From NCBI RefSeq assembly GCF_025961475.1, contig NZ_JAOQNS010000002.1:248001-312000 (forward strand): a stretch of 64,000 nt of DNA. The letters are read 5' to 3'. This DNA is from Rhodobium gokarnense. GTDB lineage: Bacteria > Pseudomonadota > Alphaproteobacteria > Rhizobiales > Rhodobiaceae. Below the pieces are notes generated by a model. It saw only the letters and a program-made list of their open reading frames with translations, did not search any database and was not told where the DNA came from. Made by a program: the position numbers and the translations under genes. Shown in pieces: positions 17,676-25,802 of the stretch. Each line of letters opens with the position of its first letter. The first letter of the stretch is position 1.

Positions 17676-17689
17676 TTGACCAAGGTCAA
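17676..17689 (-). promoter_or_regulatory. FNR/FixK-type box upstream of hemA
   Basis: TTGACCAAGGTCAA is fully symmetric with TTGAC/GTCAA half-sites. It lies about 212 bp upstream of the hemA start, far for direct activation unless the promoter is distal. Confidence 0.6.
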
Positions 17690-17810
17690 GCGGCCGCGAA
17701 GCCCGGCGGGACGCGGCGATGCCGGTGTATACAGAAATGCCGCAAATCCGCCGGTTCCGGCCGCAAGGGGGCAGGAAGGCGCAAACTGTCGCAGGCCGTT
17801 AACGATCCCG

Positions 17811-18347
17811 TTACCGAGAAAACGAAACCTTTAAAGAGGAAAAGCTCTGTCCGGTGGCAACGTCCGTTTCCACCGCCTCGATGGTGAAGCCGCTGCCCTC
17901 AGGCGTGATCGTCACCACGCCCCGGGAGGTGACGTTCTGGCGGCTGTCGTAGCGCACGGTCTTGAGCCGCAAGGTGTTGCCGGCGAGCGCGCCGCTGGAG
18001 GTGGCGGTGCCGTCGCCGTCGCCGGTGGAAATGAACCGGCCGGTGAAGAGCCGCGTGTCGGGATTGTAGGAGAGCGACCCGGCGATCTTGGCCTTTCCTT
18101 GCGCGCCCGCGCAGGCGCCCGAATTGGAGATCTTGCGGCCGCTGTCGGAAAGCGCGCTCTCGATCCGGCAGATGATCGCCTCCGGCTCCGATTCCACCTT
18201 GGTCTGCGCGGTGCCGCGCCCCTGCCAGGCGCCGGCGATCGCGGCAAGGAAATCCGTGCCGGCATCGGCCAGGGCGGGCGAGGCGATGCCTGCCGTCATG
18301 AGGAGCCCGGCGGCCGGGCCAAGAATACGGCGAAACAGGGTGCGCAT
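17811..18347 (-). CDS. Secreted hypothetical protein
   Basis: 178 residues with a clear Sec signal peptide (MRTLFRRILGPAAGLLMTAG then a SPALADA cleavage site near residue 28). The mature part is beta-rich and begins TDFLAAIAGAWQGRG, with two cysteines (C60, C79) that may form a disulfide. The W-x-G-x-G start followed by alternating strands resembles small lipocalin-like or DUF-type periplasmic proteins, but I do not recognise a named family. The start has a gagagg site. It is divergent from the Crp/Fnr gene at 18549, sharing a 200-bp gap with no obvious TTGA box. Confidence 0.7.
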   Translation of the reverse strand: MRTLFRRILGPAAGLLMTAGIASPALADAGTDFLAAIAGAWQGRGTAQTKVESEPEAIICRIESALSDSGRKISNSGACAGAQGKAKIAGSLSYNPDTRLFTGRFISTGDGDGTATSSGALAGNTLRLKTVRYDSRQNVTSRGVVTITPEGSGFTIEAVETDVATGQSFSSLKVSFSR

Positions 18348-18548
18348 GCGGGACCTCTCGCAAAGCTGGGGCAGGGGGATCGCCCCCCGCGGTTCCGTTG
18401 CCTTCGATATAAACGGCCCCAGCAATGTGGCAAGGTGTTGGTGGCTGCCGCCGCCGGGTGCCTCCGGCCGAGACATTTGCCGGCGAGGTGTATATCGTGG
18501 CGCCGGCGATCGGGAGAAACGCGGCGCCGGCAGGCAGGGGCAGTCGAC

Positions 18549-19274
18549 ATGGCCAGGGGCATCAGCGAAGCCGACTATGCGCTGATCCGGAAAACGCCGC
18601 TCTTCAGCGGCATTTCCGGGGTGCAGTTCGATGCCGTCCTCAGCGATGCCGCAACCAAGACCATATCGCGCGGCGAGACGTTGTTCCTCCAGGGCGATCC
18701 GGCCGAGGCCCTGTTCGTGGTGCTGGAAGGCTGGGTCAAGCTCTACCGGGTGACGCCGGCCGGCGACGAGGCCGTTGTCCACGTCTTCACCGACGGCCAG
18801 AGCTTTGCCGAGGCGGCGGCCTTTACCGGCGGCGTCTATCCGGTCTCGGCAGAGGCGGTCACCGACGGGCGCCTCCTCCACATTCCGGTGGCGCGCCTCT
18901 TTGACCGGGTCCGGGCCGAGCCGGAGATCGGCTTTGCGCTCCTTGCCTCGACCTCGCTGCATCTGCACACGCTGGTGCAGCAGATCGAGGCGCTGAAGGC
19001 CCAGACCGGCGCCCAGCGCGTTGCCGAATTCCTCGTTGGCCTGTGCAAGGACCGCGACGCGGCGGGCCGGCGCACCATCGTGCTGCCCTATGACAAGGCG
19101 CTGATCGCCGGCCGCCTCGGCATGAAGCCGGAGAGCCTGTCGCGGGCGTTCCAGCGCCTGCGCGACTACGGGGTGCGCATCGCCAGCAACAAGGCCGAGA
19201 TCGCCGACATCGAGACCCTGCGCCGCCTGGTCGACGAGGAACGGGCGAGCGTCCGCCAGCGCCACCATTCCTGA
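18549..19274 (+). CDS. Crp/Fnr-family regulator (Dnr/NnrR-like)
   Basis: 241 residues: beta-roll sensor domain (about 15-125), dimer helix (about 125-160) and winged helix (about 180-215) with recognition helix KPESLSRAFQRL. This again has the E-x-x-S-R pattern that reads TTGA. No FNR-type cysteine cluster is present. The position next to nnrS and a haemerythrin suggests a nitric-oxide-responsive Dnr/NnrR-type activator, but the sensing ligand cannot be read from sequence. The ATG at 18549 follows cggcaggcaggggcagtcgac. It ends 12 bp from the end of the convergent nnrS. Confidence 0.8.
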   Translation: MARGISEADYALIRKTPLFSGISGVQFDAVLSDAATKTISRGETLFLQGDPAEALFVVLEGWVKLYRVTPAGDEAVVHVFTDGQSFAEAAAFTGGVYPVSAEAVTDGRLLHIPVARLFDRVRAEPEIGFALLASTSLHLHTLVQQIEALKAQTGAQRVAEFLVGLCKDRDAAGRRTIVLPYDKALIAGRLGMKPESLSRAFQRLRDYGVRIASNKAEIADIETLRRLVDEERASVRQRHHS

Positions 19275-19286
19275 ATTCGGATCTGC

Positions 19287-20534
19287 TCAGGGCGCAGTAG
19301 GCTGGGCGTGCGGCGTCTCCGGCAGCACCCGCGGCCGGGTCAGGATCGGAAAATAGATCAGCCCGAAAAGCGCAAAGCCGAAGATCCAGAAGCCACCGGA
19401 GATGAAGATCGGCGTGTAGTAGTCGTCGGGCAGCACGGCCGGCCCGAAAGTGCGGGTCACGGCGGCAAGGGCGATCGCGACATAGGCAAGGGCGATGGCC
19501 GGCGCCGCGGCGAGCTGGCGCCCGGTATGGCCGAGCGCGATCCGCGTCATGATCGCCAGCGACATCAACCCGAGGGCGCCGATGCCGAGGAAATGCCAGG
19601 CCGCGATCTCGTCGACGGCATCGAAGAGCAGCGACGCGGCGATGGTGGCGTAGCCGACGACGAGCAGCAGGAACGCAAGGTGGAGGCTCCAGGTCAGCGG
19701 GTCGTGGAGCGCCCGTAGCCCCTGCCAGCGCGAAAGCCTTCCGGCGTTGAAGACGGCGGCCGCCGCTGCCGCGAGCCCGCTCCAAAGCGCCGGCGCGTCG
19801 AGCGCGATCAGCAGCGCAAAGACGAGGCCGGCGGTGATCGCGGCCTGCCCGAGCCGGGGCGTGACCACCGGCAGCCGGTCTCCCTTGCCCGCGCGGATCA
19901 GGGAATTGCGCGTGAACGCCGGCGTCACCCGGCCGCCGACGATGGCGATCTTGACGGAGATGAGCGCGATGCCGGCGCGGATGCCGAGTTCGGCGCCGCT
20001 GTCGGCAAGCCCGGTCCATTCCAGGTGCACCATGAGATTGGCAAGGAACAGCCCGGTCGTCAGCACCAGGAAGAGGAGATTGCGCGGCTTGGGATCGTGC
20101 GACAGCATCATCGCCAGCCAGATCGTCAGCGCGGGAAAAAACAGGAGATCGATGCCGGCAACGACGGTGGCCGGCACCAGGGCGGAGAACCAGACGGCAA
20201 CGCGCCCGGCCAGCCACAGGCCGGACAGAGCCAGGAGCGTCGTCGGCTTGGTGCCGGGCTGGCCGGTCCAGCTCGGAACGGCGGTGGTCAGGAACCCGGC
20301 GAGCGTTGCCCCGGCATAGCCGAACAGCATCTCGTGCCCATGCCAGAGATGCGGCGCGACGGCGATCGTCGGCTCCGGCACCATGCCGTTGAGGGCGTGG
20401 ATCGCCAGCCAGGCGAGCCAGGCGCCGATGCCGGCGAGCGCGATAAGGCCCGCCAGCAGGAAGAACACGCGAAAGCCGCCGCGAAAGACGATCGGCAGGG
20501 CATCGGTCCGAAGGGTGGCGGTGTCGTCCGGCAT
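19287..20534 (-). CDS. nnrS: NnrS family haem-copper membrane protein
   Basis: 415 residues with about 12 membrane helices. Family motifs include FFLLAGLIALAG, the HLWHGHEMLFGYAGA haem-ligand segment and GFLTTAVPSWTGQ near the N-terminus. NnrS proteins bind haem and copper and protect cells from nitrosative stress; the family is often under NnrR control. It is divergent from the haemerythrin gene, and the shared 243-bp gap holds a TTGACTTTGGTCAA box. With no NO reductase gene in the window, its presence hints at NO exposure from elsewhere in the genome or the environment. Confidence 0.93.
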   Translation of the reverse strand: MPDDTATLRTDALPIVFRGGFRVFFLLAGLIALAGIGAWLAWLAIHALNGMVPEPTIAVAPHLWHGHEMLFGYAGATLAGFLTTAVPSWTGQPGTKPTTLLALSGLWLAGRVAVWFSALVPATVVAGIDLLFFPALTIWLAMMLSHDPKPRNLLFLVLTTGLFLANLMVHLEWTGLADSGAELGIRAGIALISVKIAIVGGRVTPAFTRNSLIRAGKGDRLPVVTPRLGQAAITAGLVFALLIALDAPALWSGLAAAAAAVFNAGRLSRWQGLRALHDPLTWSLHLAFLLLVVGYATIAASLLFDAVDEIAAWHFLGIGALGLMSLAIMTRIALGHTGRQLAAAPAIALAYVAIALAAVTRTFGPAVLPDDYYTPIFISGGFWIFGFALFGLIYFPILTRPRVLPETPHAQPTAP

Positions 20535-20684
20535 GGGAGAGGGGGACTCCTGGGAAAGGCGGCAGGGTAGTCGTCACCGCTGCCGGCCGCAATGCGCACC
20601 GGGCGGCGTTTTCGGCACGTGCCTGTCCGTTGCCGGGACGGCCCGCGCCGGTTGCCATAACAATCGAGTGAGGTCCACAATCCC

Positions 20685-20698
20685 TTGACTTTGGTCAA
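20685..20698. promoter_or_regulatory. FNR/Dnr-type box between nnrS and the haemerythrin gene
   Basis: TTGACTTTGGTCAA has full half-sites and N6 spacing. It is 80 bp upstream of the haemerythrin ATG and 151 bp from the nnrS ATG, so it could serve either or both divergent genes. It may answer to the Crp/Fnr protein at 18549-19274 or to FixK. Confidence 0.65.
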
Positions 20699-20777
20699 GG
20701 AGAGGACCTGACGATCGGGCGATTTTGCGTTATAGGGCGGCGCTTCTGGCGTCGCTACCTTCTGTGGAGCAAGGATC

Positions 20778-21191
20778 ATGGTCGCAAAACCCCCGTCCTC
20801 GATGGCCGCGTCGATCGCGGTGGCGACCGGTGATGCGATCATCGATGCCGACCATGTCGCCTTCGAGGTGCTGATCGACGAGGCCGCCGCTGCGGACGAT
20901 GCCAGGCTCGGTGCCGCCCTCAAGCGCCTGCGCCGGCACCTGGTGGAACATTTCGAGCAGGAAGACGTGATGATGGCCGAAACGCGGTTTCCCGCGGCGG
21001 GCTTCCATCGCGGCGACCACGAAAAGGTGCTGGCCCGGATCGATCGCGCCATTGCCGACAATGCCGGGGGCAATCCGCGTGCGGTCCGCACCTTCCTGGA
21101 AGACGAGCTTCCCGTCTGGTTCGTCGGCCATGTGGCGACCCTCGACGCCGTCACCGTGCATTGGGCAAGGACCGGCGTTCTGGGGTTCTGA
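20778..21191 (+). CDS. Bacteriohaemerythrin-like O2/NO-binding protein
   Basis: 137 residues forming a single haemerythrin four-helix domain with the complete di-iron ligand set: H26, H58, E62, H77, H81, H118 and D123. H118 and D123 lie in the GHVATLD motif. Single-domain haemerythrins bind O2 and have been tied to oxygen delivery to oxidases and to NO handling. The gene is divergent from nnrS under a TTGA-N6-TCAA box, which supports a role under low O2 or nitrosative stress. Two strong tandem terminators follow it. Confidence 0.9.
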   Translation: MVAKPPSSMAASIAVATGDAIIDADHVAFEVLIDEAAAADDARLGAALKRLRRHLVEHFEQEDVMMAETRFPAAGFHRGDHEKVLARIDRAIADNAGGNPRAVRTFLEDELPVWFVGHVATLDAVTVHWARTGVLGF

Positions 21192-21305
21192 CGACCCCGA
21201 GGGCCGGCGCGCCGCACCGCCCAGATCCCTCCGGATCGCGTGCCCCGTGTCCGGCGATCGGGCGTGCGCGCGCGCCGGCCGGTTGGCTCGCCAGTTTTGC
21301 CGTCG

Positions 21306-21381
21306 ATCCCCAGGGCCGGCTTGCCGGCCCGTTTTTGCTGTCAATCCCCAGGGCCGGCTTGCCGGCCCGTTTTTGCTGTCA
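21306..21381 (+). terminator. Tandemly duplicated intrinsic terminator
   Basis: A 38-bp unit occurs twice in a row. Each has the stem gggccggc-tt-gccggccc followed by gttttt (21313-21335 and 21351-21374). A degenerate third unit seems to precede them (about 21270-21305). They lie 120 bp past the haemerythrin gene and about 115 bp before the SCO gene. Confidence 0.8.
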
Positions 21382-21496
21382 ATCAATGACGCGAGGGGAA
21401 AACCGGAGTAGGAGAGACTGAATATATTCCCGGTCGGCGATCCGTTCGCCTGCGGGAAACCGACCCGTTCAAAAGCAACAATAAATGAGGCATGCG

Positions 21497-22096
21497 ATGC
21501 GGGCTCGAATGCGGACGATCGGCCTGATGGTCGCCGGCGCCCTTGCCGTCACCATCGTCGCCGTCCTTATCGGACTTGGCCTCGGCCTTGGCGAGCGCGA
21601 GGAAGGGCCTGCGATCGGTGGGCCGTTCCACTTCACCGACGAGACGGGCAAGGTGGTGAGCGATGCCGATTTCGCCGGCCGCTACATGCTCGTCTTCTTC
21701 GGCTACACCCATTGCCCGGACATCTGCCCGACGGCGCTGGTGACGGTTGCCGAGGCCTTCGAGGGCCTGCCGCCGGAGATGGCCGACGAGGTGCGGGCGG
21801 TCTTCATCTCGGTCGATCCGGAGCGCGATTCGCCTCAGGTGCTGGCCGAGTTCACCGATGCCTTCCACGAAAACATCATCGGCCTGACGGGCACGCGCGA
21901 GGAGATCGACAGCGCCGTTGCCGCCTACAACGCGTCCTACACGATCGTGAAATCGGAAGATCCGGAATTCTATCCTGTCGATCACTCGTCCTTGATCTAT
22001 CTTATGGACCGCAAGGGCCGGTATGTGACCCATTTCACCCACCGCACGCCCGCGGAAAAGATCACCGAAACCCTGAAGGCCGAATTGCAGGAATGA
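21497..22096 (+). CDS. SCO1/SenC/PrrC copper chaperone (first copy)
   Basis: 199 residues: an N-terminal membrane anchor (about 7-32) and a thioredoxin-fold domain with copper ligands C73-PDI-C77 and H163 (VDHSS). The family inserts or reduces copper at CuA and related centres in the periplasm. The ATG at 21497 has gagg at suitable spacing; an ATG at 21485 is possible. Its stop overlaps the next start (ATGA). It stands first in a four-gene cassette convergent with the nos cluster, so copper delivery to NosZ or an oxidase is the likely job. Confidence 0.9.
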   Translation: MRARMRTIGLMVAGALAVTIVAVLIGLGLGLGEREEGPAIGGPFHFTDETGKVVSDADFAGRYMLVFFGYTHCPDICPTALVTVAEAFEGLPPEMADEVRAVFISVDPERDSPQVLAEFTDAFHENIIGLTGTREEIDSAVAAYNASYTIVKSEDPEFYPVDHSSLIYLMDRKGRYVTHFTHRTPAEKITETLKAELQE

Positions 22097-22626
22097 GAAC
22101 GACCCGATCCCGCCACCTCGCCGGCGCGCTCCTTGCCGCAATGGTCCTGTCCGCCGCCGCGCCGGCCGGGGCATCCTGGGAGGCGCCGAAGTCCACCGGC
22201 GACTATGTCTGGCGCGCCGTGCGCGGCGATGAGTTCCTGAAGGACGCGTTTTCCGCAACGCCGGACGGCACGACGCCGGTCCATATCTGCCGTGTGCACA
22301 ATTACCGCGACGTCCTCATCGGCTATCTCGACAACTGGCTCTGCCAGGTCGGCGGCGACGGCATGAGCCGGCCCTACAGCATCTTCCTGACGCTGATTAC
22401 GGCGCCGGCGGGGGCCCACTGGCAAAAGCCGGAGGGCGACGAGGTGCCGGCCGGGGCGCTGGAGCTGAACGAGGGCTACGGCCCGCCGACCTATGCCTGC
22501 CGCGTCACCTATGAGGGCAAGACCGTGGTCGGCATGGTCCGCGAGAACATCTGCTCGGCCGGCTATGTCGACGGCGAGCTGCGCTCCGACGACTACGAGG
22601 TTCTGGTCGGGGGCGGCTCCAAGTGA
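22093..22626 (+). CDS. Secreted DM9/DUF3421-domain protein
   Basis: 177 residues with a Sec signal peptide (MRTTRSRHLAGALLAAMVLS, cleavage near residue 27). The mature part has two related units with W-x-A-V-x-G, C-R-V and G-x-x-x-x-x-C patterns, ending in YEVLVG. This is typical of DM9/DUF3421 repeats, better known from animal lectin-like proteins and scattered in bacteria. Four cysteines (CRV, LCQV, CRV, ICSA) may form two disulfides or bind metal. It overlaps the SCO gene by 4 bp and a second SCO gene follows, so translation is coupled. Its function in this setting is unknown. Confidence 0.75.
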   Translation: MRTTRSRHLAGALLAAMVLSAAAPAGASWEAPKSTGDYVWRAVRGDEFLKDAFSATPDGTTPVHICRVHNYRDVLIGYLDNWLCQVGGDGMSRPYSIFLTLITAPAGAHWQKPEGDEVPAGALELNEGYGPPTYACRVTYEGKTVVGMVRENICSAGYVDGELRSDDYEVLVGGGSK

Positions 22627-22667
22627 GCGGCGTTCCGACCCTTGGGAATGAAGAAAGGAGAACGCCG

Positions 22668-23309
22668 ATGTCGGATCATCAAAGGCGTCTTGTGACGGCG
22701 AGTATGGTCGCCGGTGCCGCGCTTCTGGCCGCGATGGCCGTGCTGCCCGCCGCCCCGGCCGATGCCGCAACGGTGGTCGTGCGCGAGGCGGACAAGACGG
22801 AGGCGGCGCCGGAGCGCCGCGCCTTCGTCATGACGGACACGAAAGGGCGCATGTTCACCGACCAGGACATGCTCGGCTCCTTCGCGCTGATCTACTTCGG
22901 CTACACCTCCTGTCCCGACGTCTGTCCGACGAGCCTGCAGACCGTCGCCATGGCGCTGGACGAACTCGGCGACGACGCCGACCGGCTGAAGGCGATCTTC
23001 GTCTCGGTCGATCCGGAGCGCGACACGCCGGAGGTCATGCGCCAGTACATCAGCATGTTCGACGAGCGCATCATCGGCCTGACCGGTCCCAAGCCCTTCA
23101 TCGACTCCATGGTCGCCGCCTATAACGTGAAATACGAGATCGGCGAGATCGATCCGGAGCGCCCGAAGGACTACCTCGTCGACCACTCCGCCTCGATCGC
23201 CTTCGTCGGCCCGGACGGCAAGCTGATCACCCGCTTCGGCTACGGCATGACGTCGGAGCAGATCGCGGAACGCATCCGCGACATCATCTCAAAGACGACA
23301 GTCAATTGA
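22668..23309 (+). CDS. SCO1/SenC copper chaperone (second copy)
   Basis: 213 residues with an N-terminal signal or anchor (about 10-34) and a thioredoxin-like domain with C82-PDV-C86 and H173 (VDHSA). It is clearly related to the copy at 21497 (same SVDPERD and YNVKYE/YNASYT segments) but divergent, so it is an old duplication. The ATG at 22668 has a strong aaaggag site; an in-frame GTG at 22623 does not. Its stop overlaps the TTG start of the TlpA-like gene. Two SCO copies may serve different CuA proteins, for example NosZ and an aa3 oxidase. Confidence 0.9.
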   Translation: MSDHQRRLVTASMVAGAALLAAMAVLPAAPADAATVVVREADKTEAAPERRAFVMTDTKGRMFTDQDMLGSFALIYFGYTSCPDVCPTSLQTVAMALDELGDDADRLKAIFVSVDPERDTPEVMRQYISMFDERIIGLTGPKPFIDSMVAAYNVKYEIGEIDPERPKDYLVDHSASIAFVGPDGKLITRFGYGMTSEQIAERIRDIISKTTVN

Positions 23310-23893
23310 GCGCAACCCATCCAGGTCCGCTGTCGACGCCGTCGACGGGCGTGTTGTTGCGCCTTGTCATCGTCGCGGCGATCCTCGCTCTCACGCTGAC
23401 CGTGGCCTTGGCCGAACGGCTGGCCGGGCCCCTCGACCGGCTGAAAACGGCCGACCCGCGAACGCCGGTCGCCGATCTCGTGCTCGAAACGGGAGAGGGC
23501 GGCACGACGCGGTTTTCCGACTTCCGCGGCAAGCTGCTCGTCGTCAATGTCTGGGCGACCTGGTGCGCGCCGTGCCGCAAGGAAATGCCCGCGCTGGCGC
23601 GCCTGCACGGTTTTCTGGAAGGTGAGGACGTCGAGGTGCTGCCGGTCGCGGTCGACCGCGAGGGTGTGGCGGCGGCAAAGCAGTTCTTTGCCGCCAACGA
23701 CATTGCCGGCCTGCCGCTGCTGGCGGCGCCCGCCAAGGAGGTCGTCGCCGCCTTCGGCGAGGACCGGCTGCCCTATACGGTGCTGATCGACAGGAAAGGC
23801 CGGGAGTTCGCCCGCCTCGTCGGCCCGGCCGCCTGGGACGACACCGAATTCGCCATCCTCATCCGCACCATGGCCCGCAGCGCCGACGAATAG
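23306..23893 (+). CDS. TlpA-like membrane-anchored thioredoxin
   Basis: 195 residues: an N-terminal anchor (about 15-38) and a thioredoxin domain with active site C87-AP-C90 (NVWATWCAPCRKEMP) and a cis-proline region (LPYTVLIDRKG). TlpA proteins reduce SCO and CuA cysteines before copper loading in the periplasm. The TTG start at 23306 overlaps the stop of the second SCO gene by 4 bp, and no better start lies nearby, so it is probably translated by coupling. It completes an SCO-DM9-SCO-TlpA cassette. Confidence 0.88.
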   Translation: MSATHPGPLSTPSTGVLLRLVIVAAILALTLTVALAERLAGPLDRLKTADPRTPVADLVLETGEGGTTRFSDFRGKLLVVNVWATWCAPCRKEMPALARLHGFLEGEDVEVLPVAVDREGVAAAKQFFAANDIAGLPLLAAPAKEVVAAFGEDRLPYTVLIDRKGREFARLVGPAAWDDTEFAILIRTMARSADE

Positions 23894-23935
23894 TCAGCCG
23901 CGTTGGTGTGGCAGTGCAGGGGGCCACACCCTCTC

Positions 23936-24369
23936 CGTCATCGCGAGCGACAGCGAAGCGATCCAGAGCGGCGCGGGCGGAACGCCTCCGTGCAGCCAAA
24001 CCCTCTCCCGTCATCCCGGCCGTAGCGAAGCGGAGAGCCGGGACCCATTGCCCGCCTCGACGAAGTAGCCCGTTGCGGGTCTTGACGTGTCCAACACCCA
24101 CGCCATGCCCGTTCCGGCAACAGACGGCATACCGTGCAGATGTGGGCAATAGGCCCCGGCTCGGGGGCCGGGGTGACGACGGAGGGTGGGGCGACTGGGA
24201 GTGCGCCACTTTCAAAGACAGTGCTTTTCGGCGTCATCGCGAGGGTCCGAAGGACGGGGAGCGGCGCGTGACGCGAGCCTGGGTAGGCCGACGCGGCGAT
24301 CCAGGGGCAACTGGCTCGGAGCATGTGGCCCCTGGATTGCCGCGCTCGCTTCGCTCACTCGCAATGACG
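23936..24369. repeat. Composite of dispersed repeats A and B between tlpA-like and nosY
   Basis: From left to right: a family A half (23936-23979, CGTCATCGCGAG...GCGATCCAG), a family B palindrome (24002-24178) and a full family A palindrome (24232-24369). They fill most of the 564-bp gap between two convergent operons. No gene is seen in the gap. Confidence 0.7.
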
Positions 24370-24457
24370 GCTGAACGGATCAACGGCCACCGTGCTCACG
24401 CATACCTCCGATCGGCGCCGTTGCGCCGAAAAGCCTGCGTGGCGTTTGAACGCCTGA

Positions 24458-25285
24458 TTAAACCAAATCCCCGGACTTGAACCGCCAGTAGCCGATGGCG
24501 GCGAGGATGAGGCCGATGGCGGTGGGGTAGGCGAAGGCCCAGGCGAGATAGCCGTAATAGCCGAAATGGTCGAGGATGACGTAGGCGGACGGGCCCAGCA
24601 GCACGAGCTGCGGGTCGAACAGCATCATCGCCGCGGTCCGGAACACCTGCATCGGGTTGGCGAGCGCAATCGCGACCAGGAGATCGGCCGGGAACTGCTC
24701 GCGGACCATGACGCCGAGGAGGATGAGGTCGAGGAACAGGAGAAGCACCAGCCAGATCAGGAAGGCGGTGCCCTGTGCGATGTCGATCGACGGCGCAAAG
24801 CTCGACAGCATGAACGAGATGCCGAGGAAGCAGATGCCCAGCGCCGCGAGCAGCGCGGTGTAGAACAGGATGTGGTCCCAGGGAACGCTGGCGCCCTTGA
24901 AGGCGCCATAGGCGACCGCACCCATCATGGCAATGAAGACCGGCGCAAAGACGATCAGGAAGCGGCCGGCAAAACGCCCCCAGTACCAGGCGGCAAGCGA
25001 GACAGGAAAGGCGAGCATGTACTCGGAGACGCCCGTCTCCCGGTCGCCGGCGAGCGAGCGCACCGTGGTGATCAGGACGAAGATCGGCAGGATCGCCATG
25101 GAAAGCTGGATATAGGTGACGAGCAGCCGGGTGAGGCCGGTAAAGCCCATCACCCGGGATTCCGTCAGCCCGAAGGCGAACAGCGCCGCGATCAGGCCGC
25201 CGAAGACGACCACATAGACCACGAACCACTTGGCGCGCAGGGATTCGGAGATATCGAGGCGCGCGGCGACGAGGAACTGGGACAA
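24458..25285 (-). CDS. nosY: NosY ABC-2 type permease
   Basis: 275 residues with six membrane helices. It has the ABC-2 permease pattern and the DRETGVSEYMLAFPVS segment usual in NosY. With NosF it forms an ABC transporter that works with NosD in maturing the CuZ site of nitrous oxide reductase. The TTG at 25285 is chosen, 8 bp after the nosL stop and preceded by aagga; an upstream ATG would overlap nosL heavily and add Arg/Pro-rich residues. It is the last gene of the nos operon. Confidence 0.9.
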   Translation of the reverse strand: MSQFLVAARLDISESLRAKWFVVYVVVFGGLIAALFAFGLTESRVMGFTGLTRLLVTYIQLSMAILPIFVLITTVRSLAGDRETGVSEYMLAFPVSLAAWYWGRFAGRFLIVFAPVFIAMMGAVAYGAFKGASVPWDHILFYTALLAALGICFLGISFMLSSFAPSIDIAQGTAFLIWLVLLLFLDLILLGVMVREQFPADLLVAIALANPMQVFRTAAMMLFDPQLVLLGPSAYVILDHFGYYGYLAWAFAYPTAIGLILAAIGYWRFKSGDLV

Positions 25286-25292
25286 GGTCGGG

Positions 25293-25802
25293 CTATCCTT
25301 GGGGCTGCGTGAGGGGGGTGATCGCCGGTCCGCTCTGCGGCAGGCAGCGGCTGCTGGGGCCGGCTTCGCGCACCTTGTCGGCCATCTCGGCAAAGGTCAG
25401 CGTGCCCTCGCGGGCGTCGGGGATCGCGGCGTAGCCGTAATCCATCGGCGTCGGCTGGCCGCGCAGATAGTGGGCCTTGCGCGCATCGAGCCAGGTCTCG
25501 GCGTCTTCAGAATTCATCACCCAGAACTCGACCTTGGGATCGTCCTTCCATGCCTGCTGCTCCAGGAAATGGATGCCGTCGCCGATGTCGTCGAACTTGT
25601 AGGCGGTGTGCTTTTCGCCGCCGCGGATCTGCGCCGCAAAACGCGGATCGGAAATGATCATGCGGCAGAAGTCGCAGGTATCCCGGCCGTAGCGGATTTT
25701 GACCGGCCCGGTCTCCGGCTCGCCGAAGCAGCCGGCAAGGACCAGCGGCAGAAGCACCAGAATGGCAAGGGACCTCAGGACGGAGACGGCGTGCTCAGGC
25801 AT
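25293..25802 (-). CDS. nosL: NosL copper-binding lipoprotein
   Basis: 169 residues with a lipoprotein signal (LVLAGC, lipidated C25) and the NosL copper motif C43-DF-C46-R-M48 (DTCDFCRMII). A typical GIHFLEQQAW segment also matches. NosL is an outer-membrane-anchored Cu(I) chaperone that hands copper to NosZ or NosD. The first 8 bp overlap the end of nosF. In many clade II clusters nosL is the last gene, whereas here it precedes nosY. Confidence 0.93.
   Translation of the reverse strand: MPEHAVSVLRSLAILVLLPLVLAGCFGEPETGPVKIRYGRDTCDFCRMIISDPRFAAQIRGGEKHTAYKFDDIGDGIHFLEQQAWKDDPKVEFWVMNSEDAETWLDARKAHYLRGQPTPMDYGYAAIPDAREGTLTFAEMADKVREAGPSSRCLPQSGPAITPLTQPQG

Larger units (their letters stand above)
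17465..17810. other. 346-bp regulatory gap upstream of hemA
   Basis: No gene is visible. It holds the Irr-like dyad (17650-17666) and an FNR-type box (17676-17689) within 40 bp of each other, and an AT-rich stretch at about 17530-17565 that may hold the hemA promoter. The remainder shows nothing notable. Confidence 0.5.

Noticed and set aside
17811-19268. 485-codon minus-strand frame joining the secreted protein to upstream sequence
   Set aside because: The part above 18347 is antisense to the Crp/Fnr gene, and the signal peptide with its ribosome site marks the true start at 18347.
21306-21384. Short direct repeats that might suggest a CRISPR array
   Set aside because: Only two adjacent units without unique spacers; each unit is itself a GC hairpin with a T tract, so they are terminators.
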